Source of the DNA: Pseudomonas sp. WN033
GTDB taxonomy: Bacteria; Pseudomonadota; Gammaproteobacteria; Pseudomonadales; Pseudomonadaceae
Direction of reading: 5' to 3'
NCBI GenBank assembly: GCA_002287035.1
Contig: NSKG01000004.1
Span: forward strand, 248,001 to 312,000
DNA length: 64,000 nt
The position numbers and the translations under genes were made by a program. Shown piece by piece: positions 16,565 to 25,778 of the stretch (positions are counted from its first letter, which is position 1; the number at the start of each line of letters is the position of its first letter). The notes under the pieces are model-generated. The model was not told the DNA's origin. It saw nothing but the letters and a program-made list of their open reading frames with translations, and did not search any database.

Positions 16565-18286
16565 ATGGAAACCGCCAGCACCGCCAATACCCCTGCCACC
16601 CGGGCAGACGCCGAGTCCGCCGAGGCTCAGCGCAAGCCGTTGCTGGGCCTGGCTTTTCTCGACAACCTGGCGCAACTGCCGATGCTGCGTCAGTTCGCCC
16701 TGCTGGTGGGGCTGGCCGCCAGCGTGGCCATTGGCTTTGCGGTGGTGTTGTGGTCGCAGCAGCCGGAATGGCGGCCGCTGTATGGCAGTCTGGAAGGCTA
16801 TGACTCCGGGCAGGTGGTCGAAGTATTGCAGCAGGGCCGGATTCGTTACCGGGTAGAGCCCAATAGCGGCGCGTTGCTGGTGCGCAGTGAAGACTTGGCC
16901 GATGCCCGTCTGCGGCTGGCCAGCGCCGGCGTCAGTGCCAGCGATCGCAATGTCGGATTTGAAATTCTTGACCGTGAGCAGGGGCTGGGCACCAGCCAGT
17001 TCATGGAGACCACCCGCTATCGCCGGGGGCTGGAAGGCGAACTGGCTCGTACTATCTCCAGTCTTTACAACGTCAAGGCCGCTCGTGTGCATATCGCCAT
17101 GCCGCGTACTACCGTATTTGTTCGCGATGATCGCAAGCCGAGCGCCTCTGTATTGCTGGAGATGTATGCCGGGCGCCGGCTGGAGCCGGCTCAGGTGATG
17201 GCCATTGTCAATCTGGTGGCGACCAGCGTGCCTGAGCTGAGCAAGGATCAGGTCACCGTGGTTGATCAGAATGGCAACCTGCTGTCCGATCAGAACGAGT
17301 TGAGTGAGCTGACCATTGCCGGTCGCCAGTTTGACTACACCCGGCGCATGGAAGAAACCTATACCCGTCGGGTCCATAGCATTCTGCAACCGGTGCTCGG
17401 CTCCGGGCGCTATCAGGCTGAGGTATCGGCTGATGTTGACTTCAGTGCCGTCGAGTCGACTGCCGAAATGTTCAGCCCGGATGCGGCGCTGCGCAGCGAG
17501 CAGGTACTGAGCGAAGCGCGCAGCGGTGGTCAGGCGCCAATGGGTATTCCCGGTGCCTTGACCAACCAGCCCCCAGGCATGGCCCAGGCCCCTGAGCAGG
17601 TGATCGATCCGGCAACCGGTCAGCCAGTCGTGCCGGCGCCGCCGCGCGATACCCGCGAACAGGCGACCCGCAATTTCGAACTGGATCGCCAGATCAGCTA
17701 TACCCGCCAGCAGCAGGGCCGCCTGCGTCGGCTGTCGGTGGCCGTGGTGGTCGATGATCCGCTGTTGCCCAATGCGGAGGGTGAACTGGTCCGCACTCCG
17801 TTGACCGAAGCGGATATCGCGCGCCTGACTCGTCTGGTCCAGGACGCGGTTGGCTATGATGCCAGCCGTGGTGATAGCGTCAGTGTGATCAATACCGCGT
17901 TCGTGGCCGAGGGTGAGGTGGCCGAGATCCCCAGCATCCCGTTCTGGTCCGAACCCTGGTTCTGGGACATCGCCAAGCAGATTCTCGGTATACTTTTCGT
18001 GCTGGTACTGGTGTTCGGAGTCTTGCGTCCGGTACTCAAGAATCTGGCCGGAGCAGGCAAGTCGGCTGAGACTGCTGGCTACCCGGCATCAATTGACGAT
18101 ATCGACTTGGGTGATGATCTGCGAGACGATCAGGTCAGTCTGTCCGGGCCGGCCAGTTCGGCCATGATGCTACCGCCGCCCAATGCCGGTTATGAGCAGC
18201 AGCTCAATGCTATCAAAGGCCTGGTGGCCGAAGACCCAGGCCGTGTCGCCCAAGTGGTGAAAGAGTGGATCAACGCCGATGACTGA
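16565..18286 (+). CDS. fliF: Flagellar MS-ring protein FliF
   Basis: 573 residues. FliF forms the membrane ring on which the motor and export gate assemble. Two membrane segments frame a large periplasmic domain: about residues 40-60 (FALLVGLAASVAIGFAVVL) and about 473-495 (ILGILFVLVLVFGVL). The periplasmic ring-building part contains MPRTTVFVRDDRKPSASVLL. The C-terminal tail, the FliG-binding piece, ends VAEDPGRVAQVVKEWINADD. The stop overlaps the fliG start by 8 bases. Confidence 0.97.
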   Translation: METASTANTPATRADAESAEAQRKPLLGLAFLDNLAQLPMLRQFALLVGLAASVAIGFAVVLWSQQPEWRPLYGSLEGYDSGQVVEVLQQGRIRYRVEPNSGALLVRSEDLADARLRLASAGVSASDRNVGFEILDREQGLGTSQFMETTRYRRGLEGELARTISSLYNVKAARVHIAMPRTTVFVRDDRKPSASVLLEMYAGRRLEPAQVMAIVNLVATSVPELSKDQVTVVDQNGNLLSDQNELSELTIAGRQFDYTRRMEETYTRRVHSILQPVLGSGRYQAEVSADVDFSAVESTAEMFSPDAALRSEQVLSEARSGGQAPMGIPGALTNQPPGMAQAPEQVIDPATGQPVVPAPPRDTREQATRNFELDRQISYTRQQQGRLRRLSVAVVVDDPLLPNAEGELVRTPLTEADIARLTRLVQDAVGYDASRGDSVSVINTAFVAEGEVAEIPSIPFWSEPWFWDIAKQILGILFVLVLVFGVLRPVLKNLAGAGKSAETAGYPASIDDIDLGDDLRDDQVSLSGPASSAMMLPPPNAGYEQQLNAIKGLVAEDPGRVAQVVKEWINADD

Positions 18287-19298
18287 AGAAGCGAGAAAAC
18301 TCCAGAAGCTGTCGAAGCTGGACAAGGCCGCTATCTTTCTGCTGAGCCTGGGTGAGTCCGACGCCGCGGCGATTCTCAAGCACATGGGGCCCAAGGAAGT
18401 GCAGCGGGTCGGTAGTGCCATGGCATCCATGCGTACAGTGCAGCGCGACCAGGTCCAGCAGGTGATGGGCGATTTCATCGAGACCGTCGGAGAGCAGACG
18501 GGCCTGGGTGTTGGCTCAGATAATTACATTCGCAAGATGCTGACCCAGGCACTGGGTGAAGACAAAGCCAATAGCCTGGTCGACCGGATTCTGCTGGGTG
18601 GCAACACCTCGGGTCTGGACAGCCTCAAGTGGATGGAACCGCGTGCGGTGGCCGATGTGATCCGCTACGAACACCCGCAGATTCAGGCTATCGTGGTGGC
18701 CTATCTGGACCCGGATATGGCCGCTGAAGTCGTCAGCTACTTTGATCACAAGGTGCGACTCGACGTACTGTTGCGGGTGGCTGCTCTCAACACGGTTCAA
18801 CCAAGCGCGCTGAAGGAACTCAACGAGATTCTTGAGAAGCAGTTTGCCGGCAACTCCAATACCACGCGGGCAACCATGGGTGGGGTCAAGCGCACTGCCG
18901 ATATCATGAACTTCCTGGAAAGCAGCACAGAGTCGCAATTGATCGAAGCGATCCGGGAACTGGATGAAGATCTGTCGGCGCGGATCGAAGACCTGATGTT
19001 TGTCTTCGACAATCTGGCTGATGTTGATGACCGGGGCATTCAGGCGCTGCTGCGCGAGGTTTCCTCGGAAGTGCTGATCGTTGCCCTCAAGGGCGCGGAC
19101 GAGCCAGTCAAGGAAAAGATCTTCCGCAATATGTCCAAGCGTGCCTCTGAGCTGTTGCAGGACGATCTGGAGGCCAAAGGCCCGGTGCGGATCAGCGAAG
19201 TCGAGGCCGCGCAGAAGGAAATTCTGACCATCGCCCGGCGCATGGCCGATGCCGGCGAGATCGTGCTCGGCGGCAAGGGTGGCGAGGAGATGATCTAA
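18279..19298 (+). CDS. fliG: Flagellar motor switch protein FliG
   Basis: 339 residues, full length. FliG is the rotor protein that meets the stator and sets the turning direction. N-terminal FliF-binding domain (LDKAAIFLLSLGESDAAAIL), middle domain with the EHPQ motif (YEHPQIQAIVVAYLDP), and C-terminal charged torque helix (FVFDNLADVDDRGIQALLRE). The overlap with fliF suggests coupling. It would need to pair with the PomAB stator encoded at 31-33 kb. Confidence 0.97.
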   Translation: MTEEARKLQKLSKLDKAAIFLLSLGESDAAAILKHMGPKEVQRVGSAMASMRTVQRDQVQQVMGDFIETVGEQTGLGVGSDNYIRKMLTQALGEDKANSLVDRILLGGNTSGLDSLKWMEPRAVADVIRYEHPQIQAIVVAYLDPDMAAEVVSYFDHKVRLDVLLRVAALNTVQPSALKELNEILEKQFAGNSNTTRATMGGVKRTADIMNFLESSTESQLIEAIRELDEDLSARIEDLMFVFDNLADVDDRGIQALLREVSSEVLIVALKGADEPVKEKIFRNMSKRASELLQDDLEAKGPVRISEVEAAQKEILTIARRMADAGEIVLGGKGGEEMI

Positions 19299-20096
19299 AT
19301 GGCCGGCGGCAATCCCGACTCGGAACTGATTCGCGGCGATCAACTGACAGGGCTCAGTCGCTGGGATCTGCCCAGCTTCGATGAGGCCGAGCACCATGTG
19401 CCGGTGGTGCGTGAGGAGCCTGAAGACGAGCCAGAGGATATTCCGCAGTCTGAGCTTGAGGAGGCCGACGAGCTCGAAGCGCCCAAACCCTTTACCGTTG
19501 AAGAGCTGGAGCAGATTCGCGAGGAAGCCTACAACGAAGGGTTTTCCACCGGTGAGAAAGACGGCTTTCATGCCGGCCAACTCAAGGCCCAGCAGGAAGC
19601 CCGCAACCGCATGGATGCCCGGGTTGCCGAATTTGAACAGCTTTTGGGGCATTTGCTTGAACCGCTGCGCCAGCAGGACGAGCAAATCGAGGACATGCTC
19701 CTGCATCTGGTTGAACACATGGTCCGCCAGGTTGTGCAGCGCGAGTTGAAAATCGACTCCAGTCAGGTGCTCACGGTACTACGTGGGGCGCTCAAGGTGT
19801 TGCCGATGGGTGCCGAGAACATCCGTATCTATCTCAATCCGGTTGATTTCGAGGCGGTCAAGGCTTTGCGCGAGCGGCATGAGGAGCGTTGGCGGTTGCT
19901 TGAAGATGAGCAACTGTTGCCCGGTGGTTGCCGGATCGAGACCGAACACAGCCAGGTCGATGCGACGCTGGAAACCCGGCTCGAGCAGTTGATTACCCAA
20001 TTGTTCGAGCAGCGCCGCGAGCAGCGTGCGCATCCACCGGCAGCGGACCTGCCAGTCTCGGGCCCTGGGCCGGAGCCCCTTGATGAGCAATCCTGA
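19299..20096 (+). CDS. fliH: Flagellar assembly protein FliH
   Basis: 265 residues. FliH binds the export ATPase FliI and holds it at the export gate. The N-terminal 70 residues are strongly acidic ([20 protein letters not shown]); next comes a GxxxG-like helical stretch ([19 protein letters not shown]), then the C-terminal FliI-binding region ([40 protein letters not shown]). The ATG lies directly after the fliG stop. It overlaps fliI by 14 bases. Confidence 0.95.
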   Translation: MAGGNPDSELIRGDQLTGLSRWDLPSFDEAEHHVPVVREEPEDEPEDIPQSELEEADELEAPKPFTVEELEQIREEAYNEGFSTGEKDGFHAGQLKAQQEARNRMDARVAEFEQLLGHLLEPLRQQDEQIEDMLLHLVEHMVRQVVQRELKIDSSQVLTVLRGALKVLPMGAENIRIYLNPVDFEAVKALRERHEERWRLLEDEQLLPGGCRIETEHSQVDATLETRLEQLITQLFEQRREQRAHPPAADLPVSGPGPEPLDEQS

Positions 20097-21435
20097 ACGC
20101 ATCAGCTTTGCCCGGCGTCTGGCGGGTTATCAGCAGGCATTGAAGTTGCCGTCCGAACCGGTGGTCGAAGGGCGCCTGATCCGGATGGTTGGCCTGACCC
20201 TGGAAGCCGAGGGTTGCAAGGCCCCGGTGGGCAGTCGTTGCCTGGTGATCAGCGACACGCCGCAGGGCCAGACCCGGATTGAAGCTGAGGTTATGGGCTT
20301 TGCCGGCAATAAGATTTACCTGATGCCAGTCGACAGCATGCAGGGCCTGCAGCCGGGGGCGCGGGTCGTACCGAGTGCCGGTGGCGGCAAGTTGCCGATG
20401 GGCAACGCCATGCTCGGGCGGGTCGTGGATGGCATTGGCCGTCCGCTGGATGGCAAGGGCCAGTTCAAGGCCGATGACTGGGTCGACCTCAACGGTCCGG
20501 TGATCAATCCGCTCAAACGCCACCCGATCGAGGAACCGCTGGATGTCGGTATCCGCTCAATCAACAGCCTGCTGACCGTCGGACGTGGTCAGCGCCTGGG
20601 CCTGTTCGCTGGCAGCGGTGTTGGCAAAAGTATGCTGCTGGGGATGATGACCCGCTTCACCGATGCCGACATCACTATTGTTGGTCTGGTGGGCGAGCGT
20701 GGTCGTGAGGTCAAGGAGTTCATTGAGCAGATCCTTGGCGAGAAGGGCATGGCTCGCTCGGTAGTGGTTGCCTCGCCGGCCGATGATGCGCCGCTGATGC
20801 GTTTGCGCGCAGCCATGTATTGCACCCGGATCGCCGAGTATTTTCGTGACCAGGGCAAGAATGTGCTGCTACTGATGGATTCGCTGACCCGTTTTGCCCA
20901 GGCTCAGCGCGAGATCGCCCTGGCCATTGGCGAGCCGCCGGCTACCAAGGGCTATCCCCCGTCGGTATTTGCCAAGTTGCCGCAGTTGGTCGAGCGGGCC
21001 GGTAACGCCGAACAGGGTGGCGGTTCCATTACCGCGTTCTATACCGTCCTGTCCGAAGGTGATGACCAGCAGGACCCGATTGCTGATGCCTCCAGGGCTA
21101 TTCTCGATGGCCACGTGGTGTTGTCGCGGCGGCTGGCTGAAGAGGGCCATTACCCTGCGATTGATATCGAAGCCTCGATCAGTCGGGCCATGCCGCAGAT
21201 TGTTAGCCCCGAACATTTGCAGCAGGCCCAGCGCTTCAAGCAGCTCTATGCCCGCTATCAGCAGAGTCGCGACCTTATCAGTGTCGGTGCTTATGCCGCT
21301 GGATCTGATCCATTGATCGACAAGGCGGTCGAAAAAATGCCGGTTATGCAGTCGTTCCTGCGCCAGGGTCTGCACGTCAGCGTCAATCTGAACGACAGCC
21401 ACAGCGCTCTGGAGCAGATCATCAGTCATGAGTGA
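20083..21435 (+). CDS. fliI: Flagellar export ATPase FliI
   Basis: 450 residues, similar to F1-ATPase beta. It drives unfolding and delivery of export substrates. Walker [12 protein letters not shown] (about 180), Walker [18 protein letters not shown], and the conserved [11 protein letters not shown] and [18 protein letters not shown] start at ATG 20083 ([13 protein letters not shown]) with GGAG 7 bases before; the frame could extend upstream to 20026 inside fliH, but this adds non-homologous sequence. Confidence 0.96.
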   Translation: MSNPERISFARRLAGYQQALKLPSEPVVEGRLIRMVGLTLEAEGCKAPVGSRCLVISDTPQGQTRIEAEVMGFAGNKIYLMPVDSMQGLQPGARVVPSAGGGKLPMGNAMLGRVVDGIGRPLDGKGQFKADDWVDLNGPVINPLKRHPIEEPLDVGIRSINSLLTVGRGQRLGLFAGSGVGKSMLLGMMTRFTDADITIVGLVGERGREVKEFIEQILGEKGMARSVVVASPADDAPLMRLRAAMYCTRIAEYFRDQGKNVLLLMDSLTRFAQAQREIALAIGEPPATKGYPPSVFAKLPQLVERAGNAEQGGGSITAFYTVLSEGDDQQDPIADASRAILDGHVVLSRRLAEEGHYPAIDIEASISRAMPQIVSPEHLQQAQRFKQLYARYQQSRDLISVGAYAAGSDPLIDKAVEKMPVMQSFLRQGLHVSVNLNDSHSALEQIISHE

Positions 21436-21871
21436 GACCCGCATCCGTCGTCTGATCCCGGTGCTGGACATGGCGCTGGAGGACGAGCGCAAGGCGGCGG
21501 CCATGCTCGGACAATGTCAGCGCCAGGTGGATGATGCCGAGGCGCGCCTGCGCGACCTGGAATACTACAGCGGTGAATATCAGAAAGGCTGGTCCCAGCG
21601 AGGGGCGCAAGGTGTGGGCCGGGACTGGCTGCTTAACTATCAGCGCTTCATGGGCCAGATGCAGAGTGCTATCGAGCAGCAGGGCCAGACTGTGGCCTGG
21701 CATCGGCAAAGTCTCGACAAGGCCAGGGCGCAGTGGCAACAGCGCTACCAGCGGCTGGAAGCGCTACGCAAGCTGATCGAACGCTATCGGCAGGAGGCCC
21801 GGGCCCGGGCAGACCGACAGGAGCAAAAACTGCTGGACGAACTGTCCCAGAGGGCGCGCGGCAACTCCTGA
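21428..21871 (+). CDS. fliJ: Flagellar export protein FliJ
   Basis: 147 residues, nearly all one antiparallel coiled coil rich in Arg, Gln and Glu. FliJ sits in the FliI ring and links it to FlhA. It overlaps the end of fliI by 8 bases. Seen marks: [20 protein letters not shown] at the start and a basic C-terminal helix ([20 protein letters not shown]). Closes the fliE-J run; the next gene is 123 bp on. Confidence 0.92.
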   Translation: MSETRIRRLIPVLDMALEDERKAAAMLGQCQRQVDDAEARLRDLEYYSGEYQKGWSQRGAQGVGRDWLLNYQRFMGQMQSAIEQQGQTVAWHRQSLDKARAQWQQRYQRLEALRKLIERYRQEARARADRQEQKLLDELSQRARGNS

Positions 21872-21994
21872 ACTTGGTCGTGTTTTCAATCCTGGCACCA
21901 TGACAGCGGTGGCAGGCTGTGCTACATAGTTGAGACAGCCGTCTTGACTCCGGGCGACCGGGGCAGCGCCGCTTTTCGCCAAGGGAGTGTCAGC

Positions 21995-22300
21995 ATGCCG
22001 ATTCAGGCCAACATGTCAGCTGATGGCCAGATTCTGACCATCAAGGTCAGTGGGCGTTTCGATTTTGGAGCTCACCAGGATTTTCGCGAAGCTTATGAGC
22101 GCGGAGGACTGAGTCCCCAGCGTTATGTGGTCGATCTGCATGATACCGACTATATCGACAGCTCCGCGCTGGGGATGCTGTTGCTCTTGCGTGATCATGC
22201 TGGCGGCGATATGGCCGATATCCAGATTACGCATTGCAATGCCGATGTGCGTAAGGTTCTGAGCATTTCCAATTTCGAACAGCTTTTCACTATCGAGTAA
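21995..22300 (+). CDS. STAS-domain anti-sigma factor antagonist, HsbA-like
   Basis: 101 residues, one STAS domain. The phosphorylation site is DTDYIDSSALGMLLLLRDHA; the serines are residues 56 and 57, at the place of Ser56 in Pseudomonas aeruginosa HsbA. HsbA is switched by phosphorylation between the anti-sigma factor FlgM (motility) and a diguanylate cyclase (biofilm). I start at ATG 21995 with AGGGAG upstream, giving a normal-length STAS protein. Three bases separate it from the phosphatase/kinase gene, so the pair is co-translated. FlgM is not in this window; the partner is inferred from the family. Confidence 0.85.
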   Translation: MPIQANMSADGQILTIKVSGRFDFGAHQDFREAYERGGLSPQRYVVDLHDTDYIDSSALGMLLLLRDHAGGDMADIQITHCNADVRKVLSISNFEQLFTIE

Positions 22301-22303
22301 GTC

Positions 22304-24037
22304 ATGTCATCGGTCAGTCGTGCCAGTGCCACAGACCTCGGTCCCAGTCAGGCACTGACGGTCCTGATCGCCGATGACAATCCTTCCGACCGGATGATTC
22401 TCGGCCGCCTGGTGGAGCAGTTGGGCCATCGAGTCATTCGTGCCGAGAACGGCCGGGAGGCCGTCGAGCAGTTTGCTCGCCAGCGCCCGAATCTGGTCCT
22501 GCTGGATGCCTTGATGCCTGAGATGGACGGCTTCGAGGCGGCTCGTCTGATTCGTCAGGACGCCGGCGAGGATCTGATCCCGATCATCTTTCTCACCAGC
22601 CTGAGCGAGACGACGGCGCTGGTGCAGTGCCTGGAAGCTGGCGGCGACGACTTTCTTACCAAGCCTTACAACCCGATCATTTTGCGAGCCAAAATCCAGG
22701 CGTTCCAGCGCATGCAGGAGATGCACCGGACCCTGCAGAGCCAGCGTGACCTGATCGCTAGCCAGCATCGCAACCTGTTGCGTGATCAGGAGCTGGCCAA
22801 GATCATCTTTGATCGGGTGGCCCATGCCGGCTGTCTGGGCGCGCCCAATCTGCGTTACCTGCAATCGGCCTTCGCCATGTTCAATGGCGATATCCTGCTG
22901 GCGGCCTACAAGCCTGCTGGCGGTATGCATATTCTGTTGGGCGATTTCACCGGGCACGGACTGTCTGCGGCCATTGGCGCCATGCCATTGGCAGAGGTGT
23001 TCTATGCCATGACCGCGCGCGGTTTCCATCTACGTGACATTTTGCTTGAACTCAACCACAAGCTCGGGCGGATTTTGCCGGTGGGCATTTTCTGTTGCGC
23101 GGTACTCATTGAGATCAGTCCTGGCAAGGGGCTTGTTGAGGTCTGGAACGGTGGTTTGCCCGAGGTATTGATTATCGGCCCGCAGGCCGAACTGCTGCAC
23201 CGGATTCCCTCCGCGCATTTGCCGCTGGGAGTAGCCAGTGCCGAGCGCTTCGACCCCAATCCGGTGGTGCTGTCGGTAGCTCCGGGTGAACGGCTGCTGT
23301 GCTGGACCGATGGCGTGATCGAGAGTCGCAATCAGGCCGGCGAGCAGTTTGGCGAGCAGCGGGTAATGGCTGTGCTGGAACGTCAGGTCGGGCTCCCGGC
23401 TATGGTGTTTGATGCGTTGCTGGAAGATATCGAGGCGTTCCACGGTAGCCCGGAGGATGACCTAAGCCTGCTCGAAGTGGTCATGGGGGAGAACGGCATT
23501 CAGCCGCCGGCTCAGCGGCAACTGGCCAGCGATCATCTGGCCGCGCAAGACTGGCAATTGTCCTACCAGTTTCGAGCGGCTTCGATTCGTAAGCATAACC
23601 CCTTGCCATTTCTGCTAGAGGTGCTGATGGATGTGCCGGGGCTGCGTGAGCATGCCGGTAGCCTCTTCACCATTCTCACCGAGTTGTATAGCAATGCCCT
23701 GGAGCATGGCCTGCTGGCGCTGGATTCCAGCTGGAAACGTGATTCAGCAGGCTTTAGTCGATATTACGCCGAACGTAATCGGCGCCTGCAGCAACTTGAT
23801 GACGGCTGGATCCGTGTGTCGCTGGATCACCGGCCATTGGCGCAGGGGGGCGAGTTGCTCATCGAGGTGGAAGACAGTGGCCGGGGTTTTAACCCGCCAG
23901 TTCCAGAAGACAGTACCGATGGCTATGCCGGACGCGGCCTGGCGCTGATCCGGGCGCTGGCGCGGGATATGAGCTTCAGCCCTGCCGGCAACCGGGTGAC
24001 GGTGGTCTTTGAGTGGCGGCTTGGGCATACTAACTGA
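22304..24037 (+). CDS. Response regulator with PP2C phosphatase and HATPase kinase domains, HsbR-like
   Basis: 577 residues in three parts. Receiver (about 18-135): ADDN acid pair, phospho-acceptor in VLLDALMPEMDGF, Lys in DFLTKPYNP. PP2C/SpoIIE phosphatase (about 190-395): GDFTGHGLSAAIGAMPLAEV, WNGGLPEVLI, LCWTDGVIESRN, DDLSLLEV. Histidine-kinase-like ATPase (about 420-575): N box ELYSNALEHG, G1 EDSGRGF, G2 GRGLALIRALA. This order matches HsbR, which both phosphorylates and dephosphorylates its STAS partner under control of its receiver. It follows the STAS gene by 3 bases and precedes an HPt gene, so a complete phosphorelay-driven partner switch lies within the fli operon. Confidence 0.9.
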   Translation: MSSVSRASATDLGPSQALTVLIADDNPSDRMILGRLVEQLGHRVIRAENGREAVEQFARQRPNLVLLDALMPEMDGFEAARLIRQDAGEDLIPIIFLTSLSETTALVQCLEAGGDDFLTKPYNPIILRAKIQAFQRMQEMHRTLQSQRDLIASQHRNLLRDQELAKIIFDRVAHAGCLGAPNLRYLQSAFAMFNGDILLAAYKPAGGMHILLGDFTGHGLSAAIGAMPLAEVFYAMTARGFHLRDILLELNHKLGRILPVGIFCCAVLIEISPGKGLVEVWNGGLPEVLIIGPQAELLHRIPSAHLPLGVASAERFDPNPVVLSVAPGERLLCWTDGVIESRNQAGEQFGEQRVMAVLERQVGLPAMVFDALLEDIEAFHGSPEDDLSLLEVVMGENGIQPPAQRQLASDHLAAQDWQLSYQFRAASIRKHNPLPFLLEVLMDVPGLREHAGSLFTILTELYSNALEHGLLALDSSWKRDSAGFSRYYAERNRRLQQLDDGWIRVSLDHRPLAQGGELLIEVEDSGRGFNPPVPEDSTDGYAGRGLALIRALARDMSFSPAGNRVTVVFEWRLGHTN

Positions 24038-24074
24038 CTTGATGCGCTGGAATTGACTAATAAACAAGGATCGT

Positions 24075-24413
24075 ATGCCCGTAACATTGCCTGATCTTGA
24101 TCAAGAGGTACAAGCGAACCTGCGTGAACTGATGCAGGACGATTTCGCGTTATTGCTCGCCACCTTTCGTTCTGACGCTCAGCAACGTTTGCACCTGATG
24201 AGCTACTGCCTGGATTGCCAGGATTGGGAAGGTTTTCGCCAGCAGGCCCACAGTTTCAAAGGCAGTTGCGGCAATATAGGTGCCCGGGCGCTGGAGCAGT
24301 CCTGCCTGGCTGCCGAGCTGGCTGGCCAGCAGGCGGATGGCGACAGGGCCAAACAGGCTCTGGCCGACATGCGCAGGTGCTTTCAACGCCTGCAGCCACT
24401 GCTTTCCCCCTGA
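24075..24413 (+). CDS. HPt (histidine phosphotransfer) protein
   Basis: 112 residues, one HPt domain. The phospho-accepting residue is H59 in QQAHSFKGSCGNIGARAL, with the invariant H-x-x-K-G and following Gly. A single-domain HPt beside an HsbR-like receiver suggests that it feeds or drains phosphate at that receiver; in P. aeruginosa HptB plays that role. The ATG follows AAGGATCGT. Between it and fliK lies a sigma-54 promoter, so it closes the preceding unit. Confidence 0.9.
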   Translation: MPVTLPDLDQEVQANLRELMQDDFALLLATFRSDAQQRLHLMSYCLDCQDWEGFRQQAHSFKGSCGNIGARALEQSCLAAELAGQQADGDRAKQALADMRRCFQRLQPLLSP

Positions 24414-24436
24414 ATTACTTCGTTATTCCAATAAGC

Positions 24437-24452
24437 TGGCCCGTAGTTTGCT
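24437..24452 (+). promoter_or_regulatory. Sigma-54 promoter of fliK
   Basis: TGGCCCGTAGTTTGCT: GG at 24438-24439, GC at 24450-24451, 10 bases apart, 52 bp before the fliK ATG. Confidence 0.82.
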
Positions 24453-24503
24453 TGGAGTCGGTAACGCTACCGATTGCATGCATTAACCTACGGAGACCGC
24501 GCA

Positions 24504-25640
24504 ATGAATGTCACTCAGAACCTGCTGCTGTCGCTTGGCCAGGATTTGCGCCAGGCCGGACTGTTCAGTGATGAGCAGATCCAGGCAGTATCACTGGATG
24601 GCGAGACCCCGGAGTCCTTTGCCGAGATCCTGGCGAACCAGAACCCAGAACGGCTTGAGGCGTTGATCGAGCTGTTGAATGGTGATGATCCGGATGCGGC
24701 GAGGGCGGCAATTGAAGCCTTGGCCCTTGCCGCCGACGGCAAGGAGTTGCCGGTCGAGCCGTTGGCTTCGGAAATGACCGAGGCTGGCGAGATGGAAGTA
24801 TCCGATCCGACACTGGCCAATGCCGCGCCAGAGGTTATCGCGGCGATTGCCGATGAATGGGTACGCTGGCTGGACAATGCCCGTACCATGGCCTCAGGGG
24901 TGGCCGTTGACCCGAGTCAGAGCCAGGCCAAGGTTGTACAGTCTGCTGAGGATTCCCGCTCAGTGGTCGGCAAGGAGCCGCTGGATCTGCTCGAGATGAA
25001 GCTCAATTTGCGGCAAATCACGGCTCAGCCTGCAACCGTCGAGAGCAGTTTCGCCGCGCGGTTGGGCGATAGCCTGGACAGCGTGTCGGGATCAGGTCGC
25101 AGTGACAGCGAAACGGGTGATGCCGCTCAGCGCTTGGGGGCGGCGCAGCAGGCTGCAGTCCAAGGTGCGCTGACCAGTCGTGCGGTAACCGCAACCTCTC
25201 AATCGCTGGGTGTTCCCTTTGGGCAGAACGGTTGGGGGGACTCCGTAGTGGAAAAGGTGATGTGGATGTCCAGCCAAAATTTGCGGGGTGTGGAGATTCG
25301 CCTGGACCCAGCTGAGCTGGGGCCGCTGGAAATTCACATCCAGAGCCGTGGTCAGGAACATCAGGTGCAGTTTGTCAGCCAGAACGCCGGGGTGCGCGAG
25401 GCGCTGGAAGCGCAGGTCTTCAGGCTGCGCGAACTATTCACCCAACAGGGGCTGGAGTTGCACAGCGTTTCGGTCGGCGACTCGGCGCCCGACGGTCAGC
25501 AGGGCCGTGGTACCGGCTCAGGGCTTGCCGCCAATACCGGGACCAGTCAGTCCGGCCTGGATGCTGAACCGGAAGTCGAGTTGCTCAATCAAGTCGTGCA
25601 GCAGATCAGCAGTCAGCGTCTGGTTGATTTCTATATTTGA
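24504..25640 (+). CDS. fliK: Flagellar hook-length control protein FliK
   Basis: 378 residues. FliK measures hook length and switches the export gate from rod/hook to filament substrates. The N-terminal 240 residues are low-complexity, Ala/Glu/Ser/Gln-rich, as usual for the ruler. The C-terminal switch domain has the family core LRGVEIRLDPAELGPLEIHI and HQVQFVSQNAGVREALEAQV. I start at ATG 24504 (MNVTQNLLLS) after ACGGAG; the frame is open back to 24474 but the extra residues overlap the leader. Single-gene unit with its own sigma-54 promoter. Confidence 0.93.
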   Translation: MNVTQNLLLSLGQDLRQAGLFSDEQIQAVSLDGETPESFAEILANQNPERLEALIELLNGDDPDAARAAIEALALAADGKELPVEPLASEMTEAGEMEVSDPTLANAAPEVIAAIADEWVRWLDNARTMASGVAVDPSQSQAKVVQSAEDSRSVVGKEPLDLLEMKLNLRQITAQPATVESSFAARLGDSLDSVSGSGRSDSETGDAAQRLGAAQQAAVQGALTSRAVTATSQSLGVPFGQNGWGDSVVEKVMWMSSQNLRGVEIRLDPAELGPLEIHIQSRGQEHQVQFVSQNAGVREALEAQVFRLRELFTQQGLELHSVSVGDSAPDGQQGRGTGSGLAANTGTSQSGLDAEPEVELLNQVVQQISSQRLVDFYI

Positions 25641-25695
25641 TAGCTGGCGCGACCCAAGACATTTGCCGTTCAGGCCTATATCCTACACACATCCT

Positions 25696-25731
25696 TTCAG
25701 CAACTCCCAGGTTGGCACGGGAGTTGCTGAA
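25696..25731 (+). terminator. Perfect hairpin after fliK, overlapping the fliL promoter
   Basis: TTCAGCAACTCCC (25696-25708) pairs perfectly with GGGAGTTGCTGAA (25719-25731), loop of 10 bases, followed by TTCAGTT. As RNA it would be a strong 13-bp stem 55 bp after the fliK stop. The sigma-54 promoter of fliL lies inside it. Confidence 0.75.
25713..25728 (+). promoter_or_regulatory. Sigma-54 promoter of the fliL operon
   Basis: TGGCACGGGAGTTGCT, a full consensus match (GG 25714-25715, GC 25726-25727). The -24 part is in the loop of the hairpin at 25696-25731 and the -12 part in its right arm. 51 bp before the fliL ATG. Confidence 0.9.
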
Positions 25732-25778
25732 TTCAGTTAAAACGGGCGTTCAAGCCTGCGATGTGACGGAATATTGGC

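Noticed and set aside
18516-19718. A 400-codon minus-strand frame opposite fliG and fliH
   Set aside because: Antisense shadow of two certain genes; hydrophobic and His/Gln-rich composition is typical of such frames.
21880-21940. TGGCACCATGACAGC and TGGCAGGCTGTGCT considered as sigma-54 promoters of the STAS gene
   Set aside because: Neither keeps GC at the required 10-base distance from GG.
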